In this document: positions 19,212 through 30,680 of the stretch, one piece after another
How positions within the stretch are numbered: the first letter of the stretch is position 1
How the letters are laid out: the number at the start of each line of letters is the position of its first letter
Source: Rossellomorea vietnamensis
GTDB taxonomy: Bacteria; Bacillota; Bacilli; Bacillales; Bacillaceae_B
Length of the DNA: 64,000 nt
NCBI RefSeq assembly: GCF_025398035.1
Contig: NZ_CP104558.1
Span: forward strand, 4,288,001 to 4,352,000
Direction of reading: 5' to 3'
Notes under the pieces: generated by a model
What the model was told of the DNA's origin: nothing
What the model saw: only the letters and a program-made list of their open reading frames with translations
Database searches by the model: none
Position numbers and translations under genes: made by a program

Positions 19212-21575
19212 ATGTTAAACTCAAAAACACGTTGGATATTGACAGAAACAGATGAACATAAAATAGCAGAATTGGCAAATGAACTAAAAGTACCTTCGCT
19301 TGTAGCGAAATTATTGATAAATCGTGATTTGGATGATGTAGAAGAAGCCCGGAATTTTTTATTTGATTCAGGCGATTCATTTCACGATCCATTTTTATTT
19401 GAAGATATGAAAAAAGCAACGGAACGGATCCATAAAGCCATCGAAAACGGGGAAAGAATTCTCGTTTACGGTGACTATGACGCAGATGGAGTCAGCAGTA
19501 CATCGGTCATGATGACGGTATTGAGGGATTTGGGCGCCATGGTGGAATTCTATATCCCGAATCGGTTCAATGAAGGATACGGCCCGAATGAAGGGGCATT
19601 CCGCTGGGCGAAGGATGAGGAATTCTCGCTCATCATCACGGTCGATACAGGGATCTCTGCCGTGAACGAAGCTAAACTCGCGAAAGATCTCGGGATGGAT
19701 CTGATCATTACAGACCACCATGAACCCGGCCCCGAGTTACCGGAAACCTATGCTCTACTGCATCCAAAGGTAGGAGAAGTTGCCTATCCATTTGGAGAAC
19801 TCGCAGGGGTGGGGGTGGCGTTTAAATTGGCCCATGCCCTTTATGGTGAGCTGCCGACCCATTTACTGGATCTTGCCGCGATTGGAACCATTGCGGATCT
19901 AGTTCCCTTGCGAGGGGAAAACCGCCTTCTGGCTAAACGGGGTCTTGCCGGGCTCCGGGCCTCAAACCGACTGGGGATCAAAGCTTTATGCAAAATCGCC
20001 AATGCGAAGCAGCATGAAATAACGGAAGAGACGGTCGGCTTTATGATCGCTCCACGGATCAATGCCGTCGGTCGTTTAGGTGATGCCGATCCTGCCGTTG
20101 ACCTCATGCTTACAGAAGATGAAGAAGAGGCAAAGGCACTGGCAGAGGAAATAGACGGCTTAAATAAAGAAAGACAGGCGATCGTCGCCCAAATGACCGA
20201 GGAAGCCGTTGAGATGGTGGAGCGGGACTTCCCGCTGAAGGATAACCATGTGCTCATCATCGGAAAAGAAGGCTGGAATCCGGGAGTTGTCGGGATTGTG
20301 GCTTCCCGTCTTGTCGACAAGTTTTACCGACCGACCATCGTGCTCAGCTACGACTCTGAAAAAGGGACGGCGAAAGGGTCTGCGAGAAGCATCGTTGGTT
20401 TTGATCTATTTAAAAATCTTTCAACCTGCCGGGATATCCTTCCCCACTTCGGAGGACATCCGATGGCTGCCGGAATGACGCTGCAATTAGACGATGTAGC
20501 TCAGTTGAGAAGCCGGTTGAATGAACTGGCGGGTACGGAGTTGACACCTGAAGACTTCATACCTGTCACACAACTCGATGCTCCTGTAACTATGGACGAA
20601 ATCTCTGTTGAGTCGATTGAAAAGCTTCAGCTTTTGGCACCTTTTGGGATGAAGAATCCTAAGCCCAAGTGGATCATGGATGATGTGAGCATCGAGCACT
20701 ATAAAAAGATCGGGTCTGCCCAAAATCATCTGAAGCTCGTTTTGGAGGACAAAGGAGTCCAACTTGATGGAGTAGGATTTGGACTCGGGGAATTGGCCGA
20801 CCACATGACGCCTTTTTCGAATGCGTCCGTCATTGGTGAATTATCCATCAATGAGTGGAACAACCGCAAGAAGCCCCAGGTGTTTTTACATGATGTGAAA
20901 ATCGATCATTGGCAATTATTCGATGTGCGTGGAATTAAGCAGGTCCACAAATGGAACGCACTCATCCCTGAAGAAAATAAGAAGATGGTTTGTTTCCATC
21001 CATCCACGTTGGACAAACTGAACCTGCCGAAAGATGAAATCATCCTCCTTGAGGAAAGCGCGACGCTTGATGGGTTATCAACGGAGAAGGCGAGCCTTGT
21101 GCTGTTGGATCTGCCGAATTCCAAGCCTTTACTTGAAGAGCTTTTGAAGAAGGGGCGTCCTCACCGGATCTATGCTCATTTCTTCCAGGAAGAAGATCAT
21201 TTCTTCAGTACGATGCCGACCCGGGACCATTTCAAATGGTACTATGGCTTTTTAACCAAACGGGGCTCGTTCGATGTCAATAAGCATGGCGATGACCTGG
21301 CCAAATACAAAGGCTGGTCAAAAGAAACAATCGATTTCATGTCACAGGTGTTTTTTGATTTGAAGTTTGTTACAATAGACAATGGATTTATTTCTCTTAA
21401 TCCTGCGAAAACCAAGAAAGATCTTTCTGAATCTCGAACATATCAGAAGAAACAACAACAATACGAGCTTGAAAACGAATTGTTATATTCTTCCTATCAA
21501 GAGTTGAAGACTTGGTTTAATGAAAGGATAGAAGAGTCTGTTACAATTGAGGAGGAAGTAGAAGCATGGACTTAA
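19212..21575 (+). CDS. recJ: Single-stranded-DNA-specific exonuclease RecJ
   Basis: This 787-aa 5'-to-3' ssDNA exonuclease acts in recombination and repair. DHH-family phosphoesterase motifs are [30 protein letters not shown] and [11 protein letters not shown]; the DHHA1 domain carries [10 protein letters not shown]. The length exceeds E. coli RecJ because of the C-terminal Bacillus-type extension. ATG 19212 is behind gaggggtg. The end overlaps the start of apt by 10 bp. Confidence 0.96.
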   Translation: MLNSKTRWILTETDEHKIAELANELKVPSLVAKLLINRDLDDVEEARNFLFDSGDSFHDPFLFEDMKKATERIHKAIENGERILVYGDYDADGVSSTSVMMTVLRDLGAMVEFYIPNRFNEGYGPNEGAFRWAKDEEFSLIITVDTGISAVNEAKLAKDLGMDLIITDHHEPGPELPETYALLHPKVGEVAYPFGELAGVGVAFKLAHALYGELPTHLLDLAAIGTIADLVPLRGENRLLAKRGLAGLRASNRLGIKALCKIANAKQHEITEETVGFMIAPRINAVGRLGDADPAVDLMLTEDEEEAKALAEEIDGLNKERQAIVAQMTEEAVEMVERDFPLKDNHVLIIGKEGWNPGVVGIVASRLVDKFYRPTIVLSYDSEKGTAKGSARSIVGFDLFKNLSTCRDILPHFGGHPMAAGMTLQLDDVAQLRSRLNELAGTELTPEDFIPVTQLDAPVTMDEISVESIEKLQLLAPFGMKNPKPKWIMDDVSIEHYKKIGSAQNHLKLVLEDKGVQLDGVGFGLGELADHMTPFSNASVIGELSINEWNNRKKPQVFLHDVKIDHWQLFDVRGIKQVHKWNALIPEENKKMVCFHPSTLDKLNLPKDEIILLEESATLDGLSTEKASLVLLDLPNSKPLLEELLKKGRPHRIYAHFFQEEDHFFSTMPTRDHFKWYYGFLTKRGSFDVNKHGDDLAKYKGWSKETIDFMSQVFFDLKFVTIDNGFISLNPAKTKKDLSESRTYQKKQQQYELENELLYSSYQELKTWFNERIEESVTIEEEVEAWT

Positions 21576-22078
21576 AACAATATGTTACAATCGTTGAGAA
21601 TTGGCCAAAAGAAGGGATTAAGTTTAAAGACATCACAACCCTTATGGATAATGGTGATGCTTATAGATATGCTACAGACCAAATCGTCGAATATGCAAAA
21701 GAAAAGCAGATTGACCTGGTTGTAGGACCGGAAGCCCGTGGATTCATCATCGGATGCCCAGTCGCTTATGCCCTTGGTGTAGGCTTTGCCCCTGTCCGTA
21801 AGCCTGGTAAATTACCACGTGAAACAATCCAGAAGGAATACGGCCTTGAGTACGGTAAAGACGCTTTGACCATCCATAAAGATGCCATCAAGCCCGGCCA
21901 GCGTGTCCTGATCACGGACGATTTACTGGCAACCGGTGGAACGATCGAAGCAACGATCAAGCTTGTGGAAGAACTCGGTGGAATCGTTGCAGGGACTGCG
22001 TTCTTAATTGAACTTACGTACCTTGACGGCCGCGACAAACTTGAGAACTACGATATTATGACGTTAATGCAATACTAA
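21566..22078 (+). CDS. apt: Adenine phosphoribosyltransferase
   Basis: This 170-aa purine salvage enzyme makes AMP from adenine and PRPP. The PRPP-binding motif is [16 protein letters not shown]; the hood and flexible-loop segment includes [11 protein letters not shown]. Its ATG lies inside the recJ end behind gaggagg. The order recJ-apt-relA is the B. subtilis order. Confidence 0.97.
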   Translation: MDLKQYVTIVENWPKEGIKFKDITTLMDNGDAYRYATDQIVEYAKEKQIDLVVGPEARGFIIGCPVAYALGVGFAPVRKPGKLPRETIQKEYGLEYGKDALTIHKDAIKPGQRVLITDDLLATGGTIEATIKLVEELGGIVAGTAFLIELTYLDGRDKLENYDIMTLMQY

Positions 22079-22125
22079 TTACCTTTATCAAATCTGATAA
22101 ACGTATGGAATGTGTGATATACTGA

Positions 22126-22170
22126 AATAAGGGACTGACAACTGGTTAATGTGTCAGCCCTTATTTTTTT
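22126..22170 (+). terminator. Intrinsic terminator of recJ-apt
   Basis: aataaggg-a-ctgaca pairs with tgtcagcccttatt, followed by T residues. Confidence 0.9.
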
Positions 22171-22204
22171 AATTTAAAGAAGAATAGAATCGACATTTAT
22201 CGAC

Positions 22205-22270
22205 AAAAACAGTTGGATTCTGAGAATTTTCTGCTAAACCCTTTACAGAAGCTGTTTTTTTTTTGATAAT
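22205..22270 (+). terminator. Second terminator-like structure before relA
   Basis: aaaacag and ttctg pair with cagaa and ctgtttt across a long loop, followed by ten T. It lies 60-130 bp upstream of relA. It could be a second terminator or an attenuator; the stem is interrupted and not strong. Confidence 0.35.
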
Positions 22271-22332
22271 AGTAACAATCATTAAAATGGAATAATCGTG
22301 AACTATATTAAAATACAAAGGTGATTTTGATC

Positions 22333-24522
22333 ATGGCTAAAGATCAAGTACTAACCCCGGAACAGGTTATTGATAAAACAAAAGCATACTTAAACGATGA
22401 GCATGTGGAAATGGTCCAGAAGGCATACGAGTATGCAAGGGATGCCCACAGTGAGCAGTACCGGAAGTCCGGTGAACCCTACATCATCCATCCCATCCAG
22501 GTGGCAGGGATACTGGCGGATCTGGAGATGGATCCAGCAACCGTTGCTGCAGGGTTTCTTCATGATGTAGTCGAGGATACAGGCATTTCCCTCGGTGAAA
22601 TTGAAGAAGCGTTCAATGCTGAAGTGGCCATGCTCGTTGATGGGGTCACAAAGTTAGGGAAGATTAAATACAAATCCCATGAAGAGCAGCAGGCTGAAAA
22701 TCACCGGAAAATGTTCGTGGCGATGGCACAGGATATCCGGGTCATCCTGATTAAATTGGCAGACCGCCTCCACAATATGAGAACCCTGAAACATTTACCA
22801 CAGGAGAAGCAGCGGAGAATAGCAAATGAGACACTTGAAATCTTCGCTCCTTTGGCCCATCGGTTGGGGATTTCAAAGATCAAGTGGGAATTGGAAGATA
22901 CGTCGCTCCGGTATTTAAATCCTCAACAGTATTATCGAATCGTCAATTTGATGAAGAAGAAGCGTGCGGAGCGTGAACAGTATTTAGAGGAAGTCGTCAA
23001 TGAAGTGAAAGATAAGCTCGGCGATGTAAAAATCGTGGCTGAAATTTCTGGACGCCCTAAGCATATTTACAGTATCTATCGTAAGATGGCCCTGCAAAAC
23101 AAGCAATTCAATGAAATTTACGACCTCTTAGCCGTACGGGTTGTAGTAGACAGCATCAAGGATTGCTATGCTGTACTCGGAATCGTTCATACATGCTGGA
23201 AACCGATGCCCGGAAGGTTCAAGGATTATATTGCCATGCCGAAACCGAATATGTACCAATCCCTTCATACGACGGTCATCGGTCCCAAAGGCGATCCCCT
23301 GGAGGTACAGATCAGGACGCTTGAGATGCACCAGATTGCTGAATACGGGGTAGCGGCACACTGGGCGTATAAAGAAGGGAAAGAAGTGAACGAACCCGTT
23401 TCGTTCGAGAAGAAGCTTTCCTGGTTCAGGGAGATACTCGAGTTCCAGAATGAATCGGCCAATGCTGAAGAATTCATGGAATCTCTTAAGATCGACCTGT
23501 TTTCCGATATGGTCTTTGTATTCACGCCTAAAGGAGACGTATTGGAATTGCCATCCGGTTCCGTCCCCATCGATTTTTCATACCGGATCCACTCGGAAAT
23601 CGGCAATAAAACAATCGGTGCCAAGGTCAATGGGAAGATGGTCACCCTCGATTACAAGTTGAAAACGGGGGATATCATCGAGATCCTTACGTCCAAGCAT
23701 TCGTATGGCCCGAGTCAGGATTGGCTGAAGCTTGCCCAGACTTCCCAGGCGAAGAATAAAATCAAGCAGTTCTTCAAGAAACAGCGCAGGGAAGAGAATA
23801 TTGAAAAAGGCCGTGAGCTGGTCGAAAAAGAAATCAAGAATCAGGATTTCGATGTGAAGGAAATCCTGAATCCGGAAAACATCAAGCGTGTGTCGGAGAA
23901 ATTCAATTTCTCAAATGAAGATGATATGTACGCAGCCGTCGGTTATAACGGGATCACAGCGGCTCAAATCGCCAACCGGCTTACGGAAAAACACCGGAAG
24001 AAAAGGGAACAGGAAGATAACCTGGAAGAAACGATGAAGGAATTGAATGCTCAACCCGTCAAGCGCAAAAAAGATGCGGGTGTGCAGGTTGAAGGCATCG
24101 ACAATCTCCTTATCCGCCTGTCCCGCTGCTGCAGCCCGGTTCCCGGGGATGAAATCGTCGGCTTCATAACAAAGGGCCGCGGCGTTTCAGTGCATCGTGC
24201 GGATTGTACGAATGTCATGGCGGATGAAGTGGAACAGCGCCTCATTCCCGTATCATGGGAAAGTGACGGGAATGACCGTAAGGAATACAATGTCGATATT
24301 GAAATCTCCGGCTATGACCGCAGAGGGCTCCTGAATGAAGTGCTTCAGGCGGTGAATGAAACGAAGACGAATATATCGGCTGTGAGCGGGAAATCGGATC
24401 GGAACAAAGTGGCCACCATCAACATGTCCATTTCGATTCAAAACATTTCCCATCTTCACAAAGTCGTAGAGAGAATCAAGCAGATTTCAGATATATATGC
24501 TGTAAGACGAATCATGAACTAA
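22333..24522 (+). CDS. relA: Bifunctional (p)ppGpp synthetase/hydrolase Rel
   Basis: This 729-aa long RelA/SpoT homologue is the stringent response enzyme. Domains in order: the HD hydrolase (HDVVED motif intact, so hydrolysis is expected), the synthetase ([14 protein letters not shown]), TGS ([24 protein letters not shown]), the conserved cysteine/zinc-finger helical region ([16 protein letters not shown]) and the C-terminal ACT domain. ATG 22333 lies 8 nt behind aaaggtga; an in-frame GTG at 22321 overlaps that site. dtd follows after 13 bp, as in B. subtilis. Confidence 0.97.
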   Translation: MAKDQVLTPEQVIDKTKAYLNDEHVEMVQKAYEYARDAHSEQYRKSGEPYIIHPIQVAGILADLEMDPATVAAGFLHDVVEDTGISLGEIEEAFNAEVAMLVDGVTKLGKIKYKSHEEQQAENHRKMFVAMAQDIRVILIKLADRLHNMRTLKHLPQEKQRRIANETLEIFAPLAHRLGISKIKWELEDTSLRYLNPQQYYRIVNLMKKKRAEREQYLEEVVNEVKDKLGDVKIVAEISGRPKHIYSIYRKMALQNKQFNEIYDLLAVRVVVDSIKDCYAVLGIVHTCWKPMPGRFKDYIAMPKPNMYQSLHTTVIGPKGDPLEVQIRTLEMHQIAEYGVAAHWAYKEGKEVNEPVSFEKKLSWFREILEFQNESANAEEFMESLKIDLFSDMVFVFTPKGDVLELPSGSVPIDFSYRIHSEIGNKTIGAKVNGKMVTLDYKLKTGDIIEILTSKHSYGPSQDWLKLAQTSQAKNKIKQFFKKQRREENIEKGRELVEKEIKNQDFDVKEILNPENIKRVSEKFNFSNEDDMYAAVGYNGITAAQIANRLTEKHRKKREQEDNLEETMKELNAQPVKRKKDAGVQVEGIDNLLIRLSRCCSPVPGDEIVGFITKGRGVSVHRADCTNVMADEVEQRLIPVSWESDGNDRKEYNVDIEISGYDRRGLLNEVLQAVNETKTNISAVSGKSDRNKVATINMSISIQNISHLHKVVERIKQISDIYAVRRIMN

Positions 24523-24535
24523 AGGAGATTTCTTT

Positions 24536-24979
24536 ATGAGGGTTGTACTGCAGAGAAGTAAAGAAGCCTCCGTCACGGTCGATGGAGAAGTAAAGGGAGA
24601 AATCCGATCAGGCGCTGTATTGCTTGTGGGGATCACCCATGAAGATACACAGGAAGATGCCCGTTATGCGGCAGACAAAGTGGTCAATCTCCGCATTTTT
24701 GAAGATGAAGAGGGGAAGATGAATCATTCACTCCTTGATGTTGGGGGAGAGATCCTGTCCATTTCCCAATTCACCTTGTATGGCGATGTGCGTAAGGGAA
24801 GAAGGCCGAATTTCATGAATGCAGCCAAACCCGACCATGCAGAAGTGATCTATGATTATTTCAATGAGGTCCTCGAGGAAAAAGGAGTGAAGGTGGCAAC
24901 AGGCGTTTTTGGTGCCATGATGGATGTGAATCTGACGAATGATGGTCCTGTTACACTTTTGATCGAAAGTAAAACCTGA
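24536..24979 (+). CDS. dtd: D-aminoacyl-tRNA deacylase
   Basis: The 147-aa enzyme hydrolyses D-aminoacyl-tRNAs (and glycyl-tRNA-Ala) using a cross-subunit Gly-cisPro motif, here NDGPVT near the C-terminus. The other signature [10 protein letters not shown] is present. The ATG follows aaaggag. Co-transcribed with relA. Confidence 0.96.
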   Translation: MRVVLQRSKEASVTVDGEVKGEIRSGAVLLVGITHEDTQEDARYAADKVVNLRIFEDEEGKMNHSLLDVGGEILSISQFTLYGDVRKGRRPNFMNAAKPDHAEVIYDYFNEVLEEKGVKVATGVFGAMMDVNLTNDGPVTLLIESKT

Positions 24980-24980
24980 T

Positions 24981-25016
24981 AAAAAGGCTGATTCCACTAC
25001 CGGAATCAGCCTTTTT
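24981..25016. terminator. Bidirectional terminator between dtd and the amidase gene
   Basis: A 15-bp perfect stem aaaaaggctgattcc/ggaatcagccttttt with a 6-nt loop. A and T runs on both sides fit the convergent genes. Confidence 0.93.
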
Positions 25017-25029
25017 ATGTGAATGGGCA

Positions 25030-26772
25030 TCACTCTGTGAAATAATCACTTAAACCATGATAGATGGCCGTCGCAGCCAAATCTTGAAAATATTGAGTAT
25101 TTACATTGGCTTCTTCTGATGGATTGCTGAGGAATCCTAATTCCAACAGGACGGCTGGCCGGTTGTTTTCACGGATGACATGATAATCCCCGATGCGGAC
25201 ACCCCGGTCTGATGTGGGTAATCGATCCGAGAGACTACCGTGGATCTCTTCTGCCAACTCTTTTTGCTGATCCTGATAGTAGTAAGTCGTATGACCCGCA
25301 ATGGAAGAATCCATAATGCTGTCAAAGTGTATGCTGATGAAGGCGTCTGCCTGATTATAATGGGATAATGATACCCTTGATGGCAACGATACATATTCAT
25401 CGGTTTTTCTTGTTAATTTGACCTTTGCGCCAGCGCTTTTCAGTTTCTCGGCAAGAAGTTCGCCTGTCTTCATGGTAAGAAGCTTCTCAAGTGTACCACT
25501 TGCCCCCGTAGTACCACTGTCCCTTCCTCCGTGCCCGGGATCGATCACGATCACTTTATCTTCCAGACCACCGCTTCTCTTGCGGTCTGGCGTCGTGTTT
25601 TCACCTAATGCAGAGCGGACCGAAACGACCCAACCGGCTACAAACCCGGCACTGCCATCGGCTAATTCCACCTCATACCAGTCTCCATCCTTGCTCTTTA
25701 CCCCGTAAGATTCTCCGCTTGAAGCTCGTTTGACCACACTTGCCTGGGTGTTTGCTTCACTGCGGATATTCGTGCCGTTATAAAGAATCGTGATGTTTTC
25801 ATTTGAACTGTTGCTTTCATGGGCGGCGGCTGTCACCGTTTTCTGAACATACCACCCGGCAACCCACCCTTTATCTCCGTTCGGGAGCTTGATTTGATAC
25901 CAATTATTTTTCTCTTTTAACAATGTGAATTTCTCACCCTTGGATACTTTACCGACGATCCGGCCGTTCAGGGAAGTTTCATCACGGACATTGAGACCGT
26001 GTACCGAAATGATACCGACCAACTCTCCATCGAAGGATGATTCCTCTTCGGATTGGCTTGTTTCAACTTCATCAGAACCGGTAGAGAACTCTACGTATGA
26101 ATCACTGATCCATGCAACCTCGTCGCCGAACCGGATCTCATACCAACCGGAAACACTCCCGGTCACCTCTATCTCATCCCCCTTATTCAATACGCCGAGG
26201 ACGGTGCTTTGGAGGGATGGTGAGGTTCGGACATTCAAGGCGTCATCTGTGACGATTCCTTTTTGGTTCACCTTTTTTTTTCCTTGGGCGGCTTCTGATC
26301 CTGTTATGTAATCACGGTGGACCCATCCCCTGATGGTTCCAGATTCAATGTTCAGCCAGTCTCCATCTTCTTTCATTACAGTTACAGTATCTCCATTTTG
26401 TAATACCGTCACGACGTCGTCTGAAGTACTGGGGCCACTTCTGACGCGGAGACCGTCTGTGTTCACCTTGCCACCTTTAGGGGATGGATCAGCGGAAACA
26501 GACTTGTCCACTGTCACGAGCCAATCGGCCACCCAGCCGTCCCCGCTATTTGTTTCGACTTTATACCAATCCTTTTGCGTGTCTACTATTTTGTACTCTT
26601 CCCCCCTATGTACCGTTGTCAATACGGGGAAGCTCAGTCCCGGTCCTGTCCGGACATTAAGGGTCGAGACACTGATCGTGACCTTTCCGGTTTCAGCCTG
26701 TGCCTGATCCATGAAGGGCTGCATCGGGAGCATCAGGAGCACAATCAACATTGATGCGATTACTTTCTTAAT
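25030..26772 (-). CDS. yrvJ: N-acetylmuramoyl-L-alanine amidase with five SH3b domains (YrvJ-like)
   Basis: This secreted wall hydrolase has a signal peptide (KK then ASMLIVLLMLP, ending near QAQA), five bacterial SH3 repeats each with an x-LNVR or NIRS-type core (near residues 30, 100, 175, 260 and 340), and a C-terminal Amidase_3 zinc domain of about 180 aa. Zinc and catalytic residues are visible in VIDPGHGG, TLEK, ISIHFDS and LLELGFLSN. The start is odd: a perfect aggagg (26786-26781) stands exactly 8 nt before an ATT codon (26772), which gives a clean signal peptide. The only GTG (26781) overlaps the ribosome site, and ATG 26751 would cut off the charged part. The location after dtd matches yrvJ. 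Confidence 0.9.
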   Translation of the reverse strand: MKKVIASMLIVLLMLPMQPFMDQAQAETGKVTISVSTLNVRTGPGLSFPVLTTVHRGEEYKIVDTQKDWYKVETNSGDGWVADWLVTVDKSVSADPSPKGGKVNTDGLRVRSGPSTSDDVVTVLQNGDTVTVMKEDGDWLNIESGTIRGWVHRDYITGSEAAQGKKKVNQKGIVTDDALNVRTSPSLQSTVLGVLNKGDEIEVTGSVSGWYEIRFGDEVAWISDSYVEFSTGSDEVETSQSEEESSFDGELVGIISVHGLNVRDETSLNGRIVGKVSKGEKFTLLKEKNNWYQIKLPNGDKGWVAGWYVQKTVTAAAHESNSSNENITILYNGTNIRSEANTQASVVKRASSGESYGVKSKDGDWYEVELADGSAGFVAGWVVSVRSALGENTTPDRKRSGGLEDKVIVIDPGHGGRDSGTTGASGTLEKLLTMKTGELLAEKLKSAGAKVKLTRKTDEYVSLPSRVSLSHYNQADAFISIHFDSIMDSSIAGHTTYYYQDQQKELAEEIHGSLSDRLPTSDRGVRIGDYHVIRENNRPAVLLELGFLSNPSEEANVNTQYFQDLAATAIYHGLSDYFTE

Positions 26773-26994
26773 CTTCGTCACCTCCTGTAAGAAATACAAA
26801 CACCCATAGTAATATCGGATTTTCCTGCTCAAGTGTTGAACACCATCTGTCACTTTTTTTAGAAGAAGGGGTGTTCCTGAAGAAATCCTTATGGTTTTAA
26901 TACGATAAAAAAAATAAAATCCCTCTAAAACGAAAGAAAAATAGGTAATTGGAAATGATAAGGGTAGGAATTGTTTTTGAAAGGATGAGTGTAC

Positions 26995-27171
26995 GTGAGG
27001 TCGAGTGAAAAAGGATTCATGAGCGCAAATGGGGATAACCAGTTATTTGGAGTCGATTTCCATCAGTTTTTAGAACGTGAAAAAGATGCGTTGAACGTGG
27101 AACTTGCTTCCGAATTCGGATTGTCATTACGGGAAGTGAAATTGTTAAAAAAGAAAATGGAGCGATCCTGA
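26995..27171 (+). CDS. Small protein with sigma-70-like helix-turn-helix end
   Basis: The 58-aa frame starts at GTG 26995, about 9 nt behind gaaagga; GTG 26989 and ATG 27019 are alternatives. The C-terminal half, LNVELASEFGLSLREVKLLKKKMERS, has the look of a helix-turn-helix of sigma region 4 type. It lies just upstream of the hisS T-box promoter, where B. subtilis has a small yrz gene. I cannot assign a function. Confidence 0.6.
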   Translation: MRSSEKGFMSANGDNQLFGVDFHQFLEREKDALNVELASEFGLSLREVKLLKKKMERS

Positions 27172-27190
27172 CGAAATTTTCTTTAACCTC

Positions 27191-27219
27191 TTGACATGTA
27201 CCTGCGCCAACCGTATCAT
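27191..27219 (+). promoter_or_regulatory. Sigma-A promoter of the hisS-aspS T-box transcript
   Basis: TTGACA (27191-27196), a 17-nt spacer and TATCAT (27214-27219). Predicted RNA start is near 27226. Confidence 0.8.
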
Positions 27220-27225
27220 TATACA

Positions 27226-27498
27226 AATAAAATAACATTTACAAAAACCGTTGATCGAGCATAGTAGCTAACCCCCGCGTGTAAAGAGAGGAAATGCCTT
27301 GGCTGAGAGCATTTCTACAATGTGACTTAGTGAATGAACACTCAGGAGGTTTCTCTCTGAAAACGATTTGTTAGTAGGAGATGGACGTACCAGGCGTTAA
27401 CTGGCTAAGTGGAGGTCTTTCATAGACTTCAATTAGGGTGGCACCACGGGAATAACAGCTCTCGTCCCTTGTATATTATACAAGGGACTGAGGGCTTT
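27226..27498 (+). ncRNA. T-box leader of hisS-aspS
   Basis: The leader holds the T-box sequence AGGGTGGCACCACGGG (27435-27450) followed by a terminator (agctctcgtccctt with aagggactgagggct, then T6). T-box RNAs read uncharged tRNA: pairing of the tRNA 3' end with the T-box region favours the antiterminator. The stem I base is agagagg-aaa/tttctctct (27285 to 27358), and the likely specifier is CAC (His) at 27339-27341 in gaatgaaCACtcagg. If aligned by the gaatga prefix instead, the triplet would be ACA, so the His reading rests partly on the downstream gene. Confidence 0.9.
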
Positions 27499-27545
27499 TT
27501 TATGTACATAAAGATCAACGTGCACGATAAAAGGAGGAAATCATC

Positions 27546-28820
27546 TTGTCCATTCAGATTCCAAGAGGTACACAGGACATCCTGCCTGGTGAAGTGGAAA
27601 AATGGCAGTATGTAGAAGAAGTGGCAAAGACCCTTTGTTACAACTATCAGTATAAAGAAATCCGCACCCCGATTTTCGAGGCGAGTGAACTGTTCACCCG
27701 TGGAGTGGGGGATACGACGGATATCGTCCAGAAAGAAATGTATATGTTCGAAGACAGGGGAGGCAGAAGCCTGGCGCTCAGACCTGAAGGGACCGCTTCT
27801 GTTGTCCGCTCCTTTGTAGGGAATAAAATGTTCGGGCACCCGAATCAGCCGACGAAGCTCTTCTACTCGGGTCCGATGTTTCGTTATGAGAGACCTCAAG
27901 CCGGACGCTACCGTCAATTTGTTCAATTTGGCGTAGAAGCTCTCGGAAGTGAGGATCCTGCCATCGATGCAGAAGTGATTTCCCTTGCAATGGGAATCTA
28001 CAAGAAACTGGGGCTGACACAATTAAAGCTAGTCATTAATAGTCTCGGTGATGCGGGTAGCAGGAATGCACACAGAGAAGCATTGATCAATCACTTTAAA
28101 CCGAGGATCGATGAATTCTGTGGCGATTGCCAGAATCGCCTGGAGAAAAATCCGCTCAGAATCCTTGACTGTAAGAAAGACCGCGATCATGAGTTGATGT
28201 CTACAGCACCATCGATTCTCGACTACTTAAATGACGAATCGAAGCAGTATTTTGAAAAAGTCCAAAAACACCTTTCAGGCATGGACGTGGAATTTACAGT
28301 CGATCCCACCCTTGTACGGGGGCTCGATTATTATAACCATACAGCCTTTGAAATCATGAGTGATGCAGAAGGCTTCGGGGCCATTACCACTCTTTGCGGC
28401 GGTGGACGCTACAACGGACTGGTTGAAATGATTGGAGGTCCTGAGACTCCGGGAATCGGATTCGCCTTCAGTATCGAAAGGCTGCTTTCAGCTCTGGAAG
28501 CAGAAGGGGTCGAACTCCCGATCGAACAGGGAGTCGAGTGCTTCATCGTATCATTGGGTGATGACGCGAAAGATTATGCTGTCAAGCTTCTTCACAACCT
28601 TAGAGCTGCAGGGATTTCTTCAGAGAAAGATTATCTGGATCGCAAGGTGAAAGGCCAATTCAAAGCGGCTGACCGTTATGAAGCGAAATATGTGGCCGTC
28701 ATCGGTGATAATGAATTACAAGAAAATAAAATCAATCTGAAAGACATGGCTACCGGTGAACAGGAAGAAGTGAGCCTGGATCAGTTGGTTGACAATGTAA
28801 AGAGCAAGCTCGGTAAATAG
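27546..28820 (+). CDS. hisS: Histidyl-tRNA synthetase
   Basis: This 424-aa class II synthetase shows motif 2 ([19 protein letters not shown]), the histidine-specific [14 protein letters not shown] and motif 3 ([12 protein letters not shown]), plus the C-terminal anticodon domain. The start is TTG 27546 behind aaaaggagg. Expression is governed by the T-box leader just upstream, and aspS follows 28 bp later in the same transcript. Confidence 0.97.
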   Translation: MSIQIPRGTQDILPGEVEKWQYVEEVAKTLCYNYQYKEIRTPIFEASELFTRGVGDTTDIVQKEMYMFEDRGGRSLALRPEGTASVVRSFVGNKMFGHPNQPTKLFYSGPMFRYERPQAGRYRQFVQFGVEALGSEDPAIDAEVISLAMGIYKKLGLTQLKLVINSLGDAGSRNAHREALINHFKPRIDEFCGDCQNRLEKNPLRILDCKKDRDHELMSTAPSILDYLNDESKQYFEKVQKHLSGMDVEFTVDPTLVRGLDYYNHTAFEIMSDAEGFGAITTLCGGGRYNGLVEMIGGPETPGIGFAFSIERLLSALEAEGVELPIEQGVECFIVSLGDDAKDYAVKLLHNLRAAGISSEKDYLDRKVKGQFKAADRYEAKYVAVIGDNELQENKINLKDMATGEQEEVSLDQLVDNVKSKLGK

Positions 28821-28848
28821 ACCGCGTTGATTTGATTAGGAGGAGAAC

Positions 28849-30618
28849 ATGATGACAAAAAGAACCGCATATTGTGGAGACATAACAGAAACATACATCG
28901 GTGAGAAAATCACGATCAAAGGCTGGGTGCAAAAGAGAAGGGACCTGGGAGGATTGATTTTCATCGACCTGCGTGACAGAGAGGGAATCGTTCAGGTCGT
29001 GTTCAACCCGGATTTATCGGAAGAGGCCCTTTCCCTTGCAGAGAAAATCCGTAATGAATATGTCCTAAGTATCACGGGTACGGTCGTGGCAAGGGGAGAA
29101 GGAACGGTGAACCCGAACCTGAAAACCGGAAAAGTGGAAATCCACGCCGAAGAGGTTCAAATCATCAATGAAGCGAAAACCCCACCGTTCATGATTGATG
29201 ACCAGATGGAAGTGTCTGAGGATGTCCGCCTGAAATATCGTTACGTAGACCTTCGTCGTCCAGCGATGATGGAAACCTTCAAGATGCGTCACAATGTAAC
29301 GACATCATTCCGCAGTTTCTTGAACGACAACGGTTTCCTCGATGTGGAAACGCCGATCTTAACAAAGAGTACGCCTGAAGGGGCACGTGATTATCTCGTT
29401 CCGAGCCGGGTTCATAAAGGGGAATTCTATGCCCTGCCACAGTCACCACAAATCTTTAAACAGCTATTGATGGTTTCCGGATTCGACCGTTATTATCAAA
29501 TCGCCCGCTGTTTCCGTGATGAAGATCTTCGTGCAGACCGTCAACCTGAATTCACACAGATCGATATGGAAATGAGCTTCATGGATAAAGAACAGATCAT
29601 TTCACTTGTCGAAGATATGATGAAGAAGCTGATGAATGATGTGAAAGGCGTAAACGTTTCATTACCTATTCCTCGAATGACGTATGACGATGCCATGAGC
29701 CGTTATGGTTCTGACAAACCGGACACACGCTTCGGCATGGAGCTGATCGATGTATCCGAAATTGTCAAGGAATCAGGTTTTAAAGTATTTGCCGGCGCTG
29801 TCGCAAACGGTGGACAAGTGAAGCTGATCAATGTGAAAGGCGGCGCATCACAGTATTCCCGTAAAGACATTGACGGCTTGACTGAGTTCGTTTCCCGTTA
29901 CGGAGCAAAGGGACTTGCCTGGCTGAAGGTTGAAGAGGAAGGCTTGAAAGGCCCGATCTCCAAATTCGTGACCGAAGACGATGCTTCGGCGATTTCAACC
30001 TCTGCGAATGCGGAAGCAGGAGACTTGCTGCTGTTTGTGGCAGATAAGAAATCAGTCGTTGCAGACGCCCTTGGAGCCCTTCGATTGAAATTAGGGAAGG
30101 ACTTAAAGCTGATTGATGAAACGGTATTCAACTTCCTTTGGGTGACAGACTGGCCGCTCCTCGAGTTTGACGAAGGGGAGAACCGTTACTATGCAGCCCA
30201 CCATCCATTCACGATGCCGGTGAAGGAAGATCTTGAACTGTTTGAAACCGACCCTGCATCTGTTCGCGCGGAAGCGTATGACCTTGTCCTGAACGGATAC
30301 GAACTTGGAGGCGGATCACTCCGTATATACGAGCGTGATATTCAGGAAAAAATGTTCAAGGTTCTTGGATTCTCGAAAGAAGAAGCGGAAGCACAATTCG
30401 GTTTCTTATTGGAAGCCTTCGAATACGGAACGCCTCCACATGGGGGGATTGCCCTTGGACTGGACCGTTTGGTGATGCTTCTTGCAGGCCGCACGAATCT
30501 CCGTGATACGATTGCGTTCCCGAAAACGGCAAGTGCAAGCTGTGTACTGACAGACGCACCGGGTGGAGTAAGTGAAGCTCAATTGAAAGAATTATCTTTG
30601 TCACTCGATGTAGAATAA
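28849..30618 (+). CDS. aspS: Aspartyl-tRNA synthetase
   Basis: The 589-aa bacterial-type enzyme has an N-terminal OB-fold anticodon domain ([20 protein letters not shown]), motif 2 ([19 protein letters not shown]), a GAD insertion domain and motif 3 ([15 protein letters not shown]). ATG 28849 and 28852 are both suitable behind aggagg. The enzyme type (discriminating for Asp or also Asn-charging) cannot be decided by eye. Confidence 0.96.
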   Translation: MMTKRTAYCGDITETYIGEKITIKGWVQKRRDLGGLIFIDLRDREGIVQVVFNPDLSEEALSLAEKIRNEYVLSITGTVVARGEGTVNPNLKTGKVEIHAEEVQIINEAKTPPFMIDDQMEVSEDVRLKYRYVDLRRPAMMETFKMRHNVTTSFRSFLNDNGFLDVETPILTKSTPEGARDYLVPSRVHKGEFYALPQSPQIFKQLLMVSGFDRYYQIARCFRDEDLRADRQPEFTQIDMEMSFMDKEQIISLVEDMMKKLMNDVKGVNVSLPIPRMTYDDAMSRYGSDKPDTRFGMELIDVSEIVKESGFKVFAGAVANGGQVKLINVKGGASQYSRKDIDGLTEFVSRYGAKGLAWLKVEEEGLKGPISKFVTEDDASAISTSANAEAGDLLLFVADKKSVVADALGALRLKLGKDLKLIDETVFNFLWVTDWPLLEFDEGENRYYAAHHPFTMPVKEDLELFETDPASVRAEAYDLVLNGYELGGGSLRIYERDIQEKMFKVLGFSKEEAEAQFGFLLEAFEYGTPPHGGIALGLDRLVMLLAGRTNLRDTIAFPKTASASCVLTDAPGGVSEAQLKELSLSLDVE

Positions 30619-30644
30619 TGTAAGTAAATACCGGGGGTGATTCG

Positions 30645-30673
30645 TTGAAATCATCCTGGTGGTGTGATATTAT
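30645..30673 (+). promoter_or_regulatory. Sigma-A promoter of 6S RNA
   Basis: TTGAAA (30645-30650), a 17-nt spacer and TATTAT (30668-30673). RNA start is predicted near 30681. Confidence 0.75.
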
Positions 30674-30680
30674 TTAGACA

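Noticed and set aside
25418..26707. Plus-strand open frames inside the amidase gene
   Set aside because: Antisense shadows of the SH3b repeats; no ribosome sites or family likeness.
26833..26843. Palindrome GTGTTGAACAC upstream of the amidase gene
   Set aside because: Only 11 bp, not clearly placed on a promoter; could be chance.
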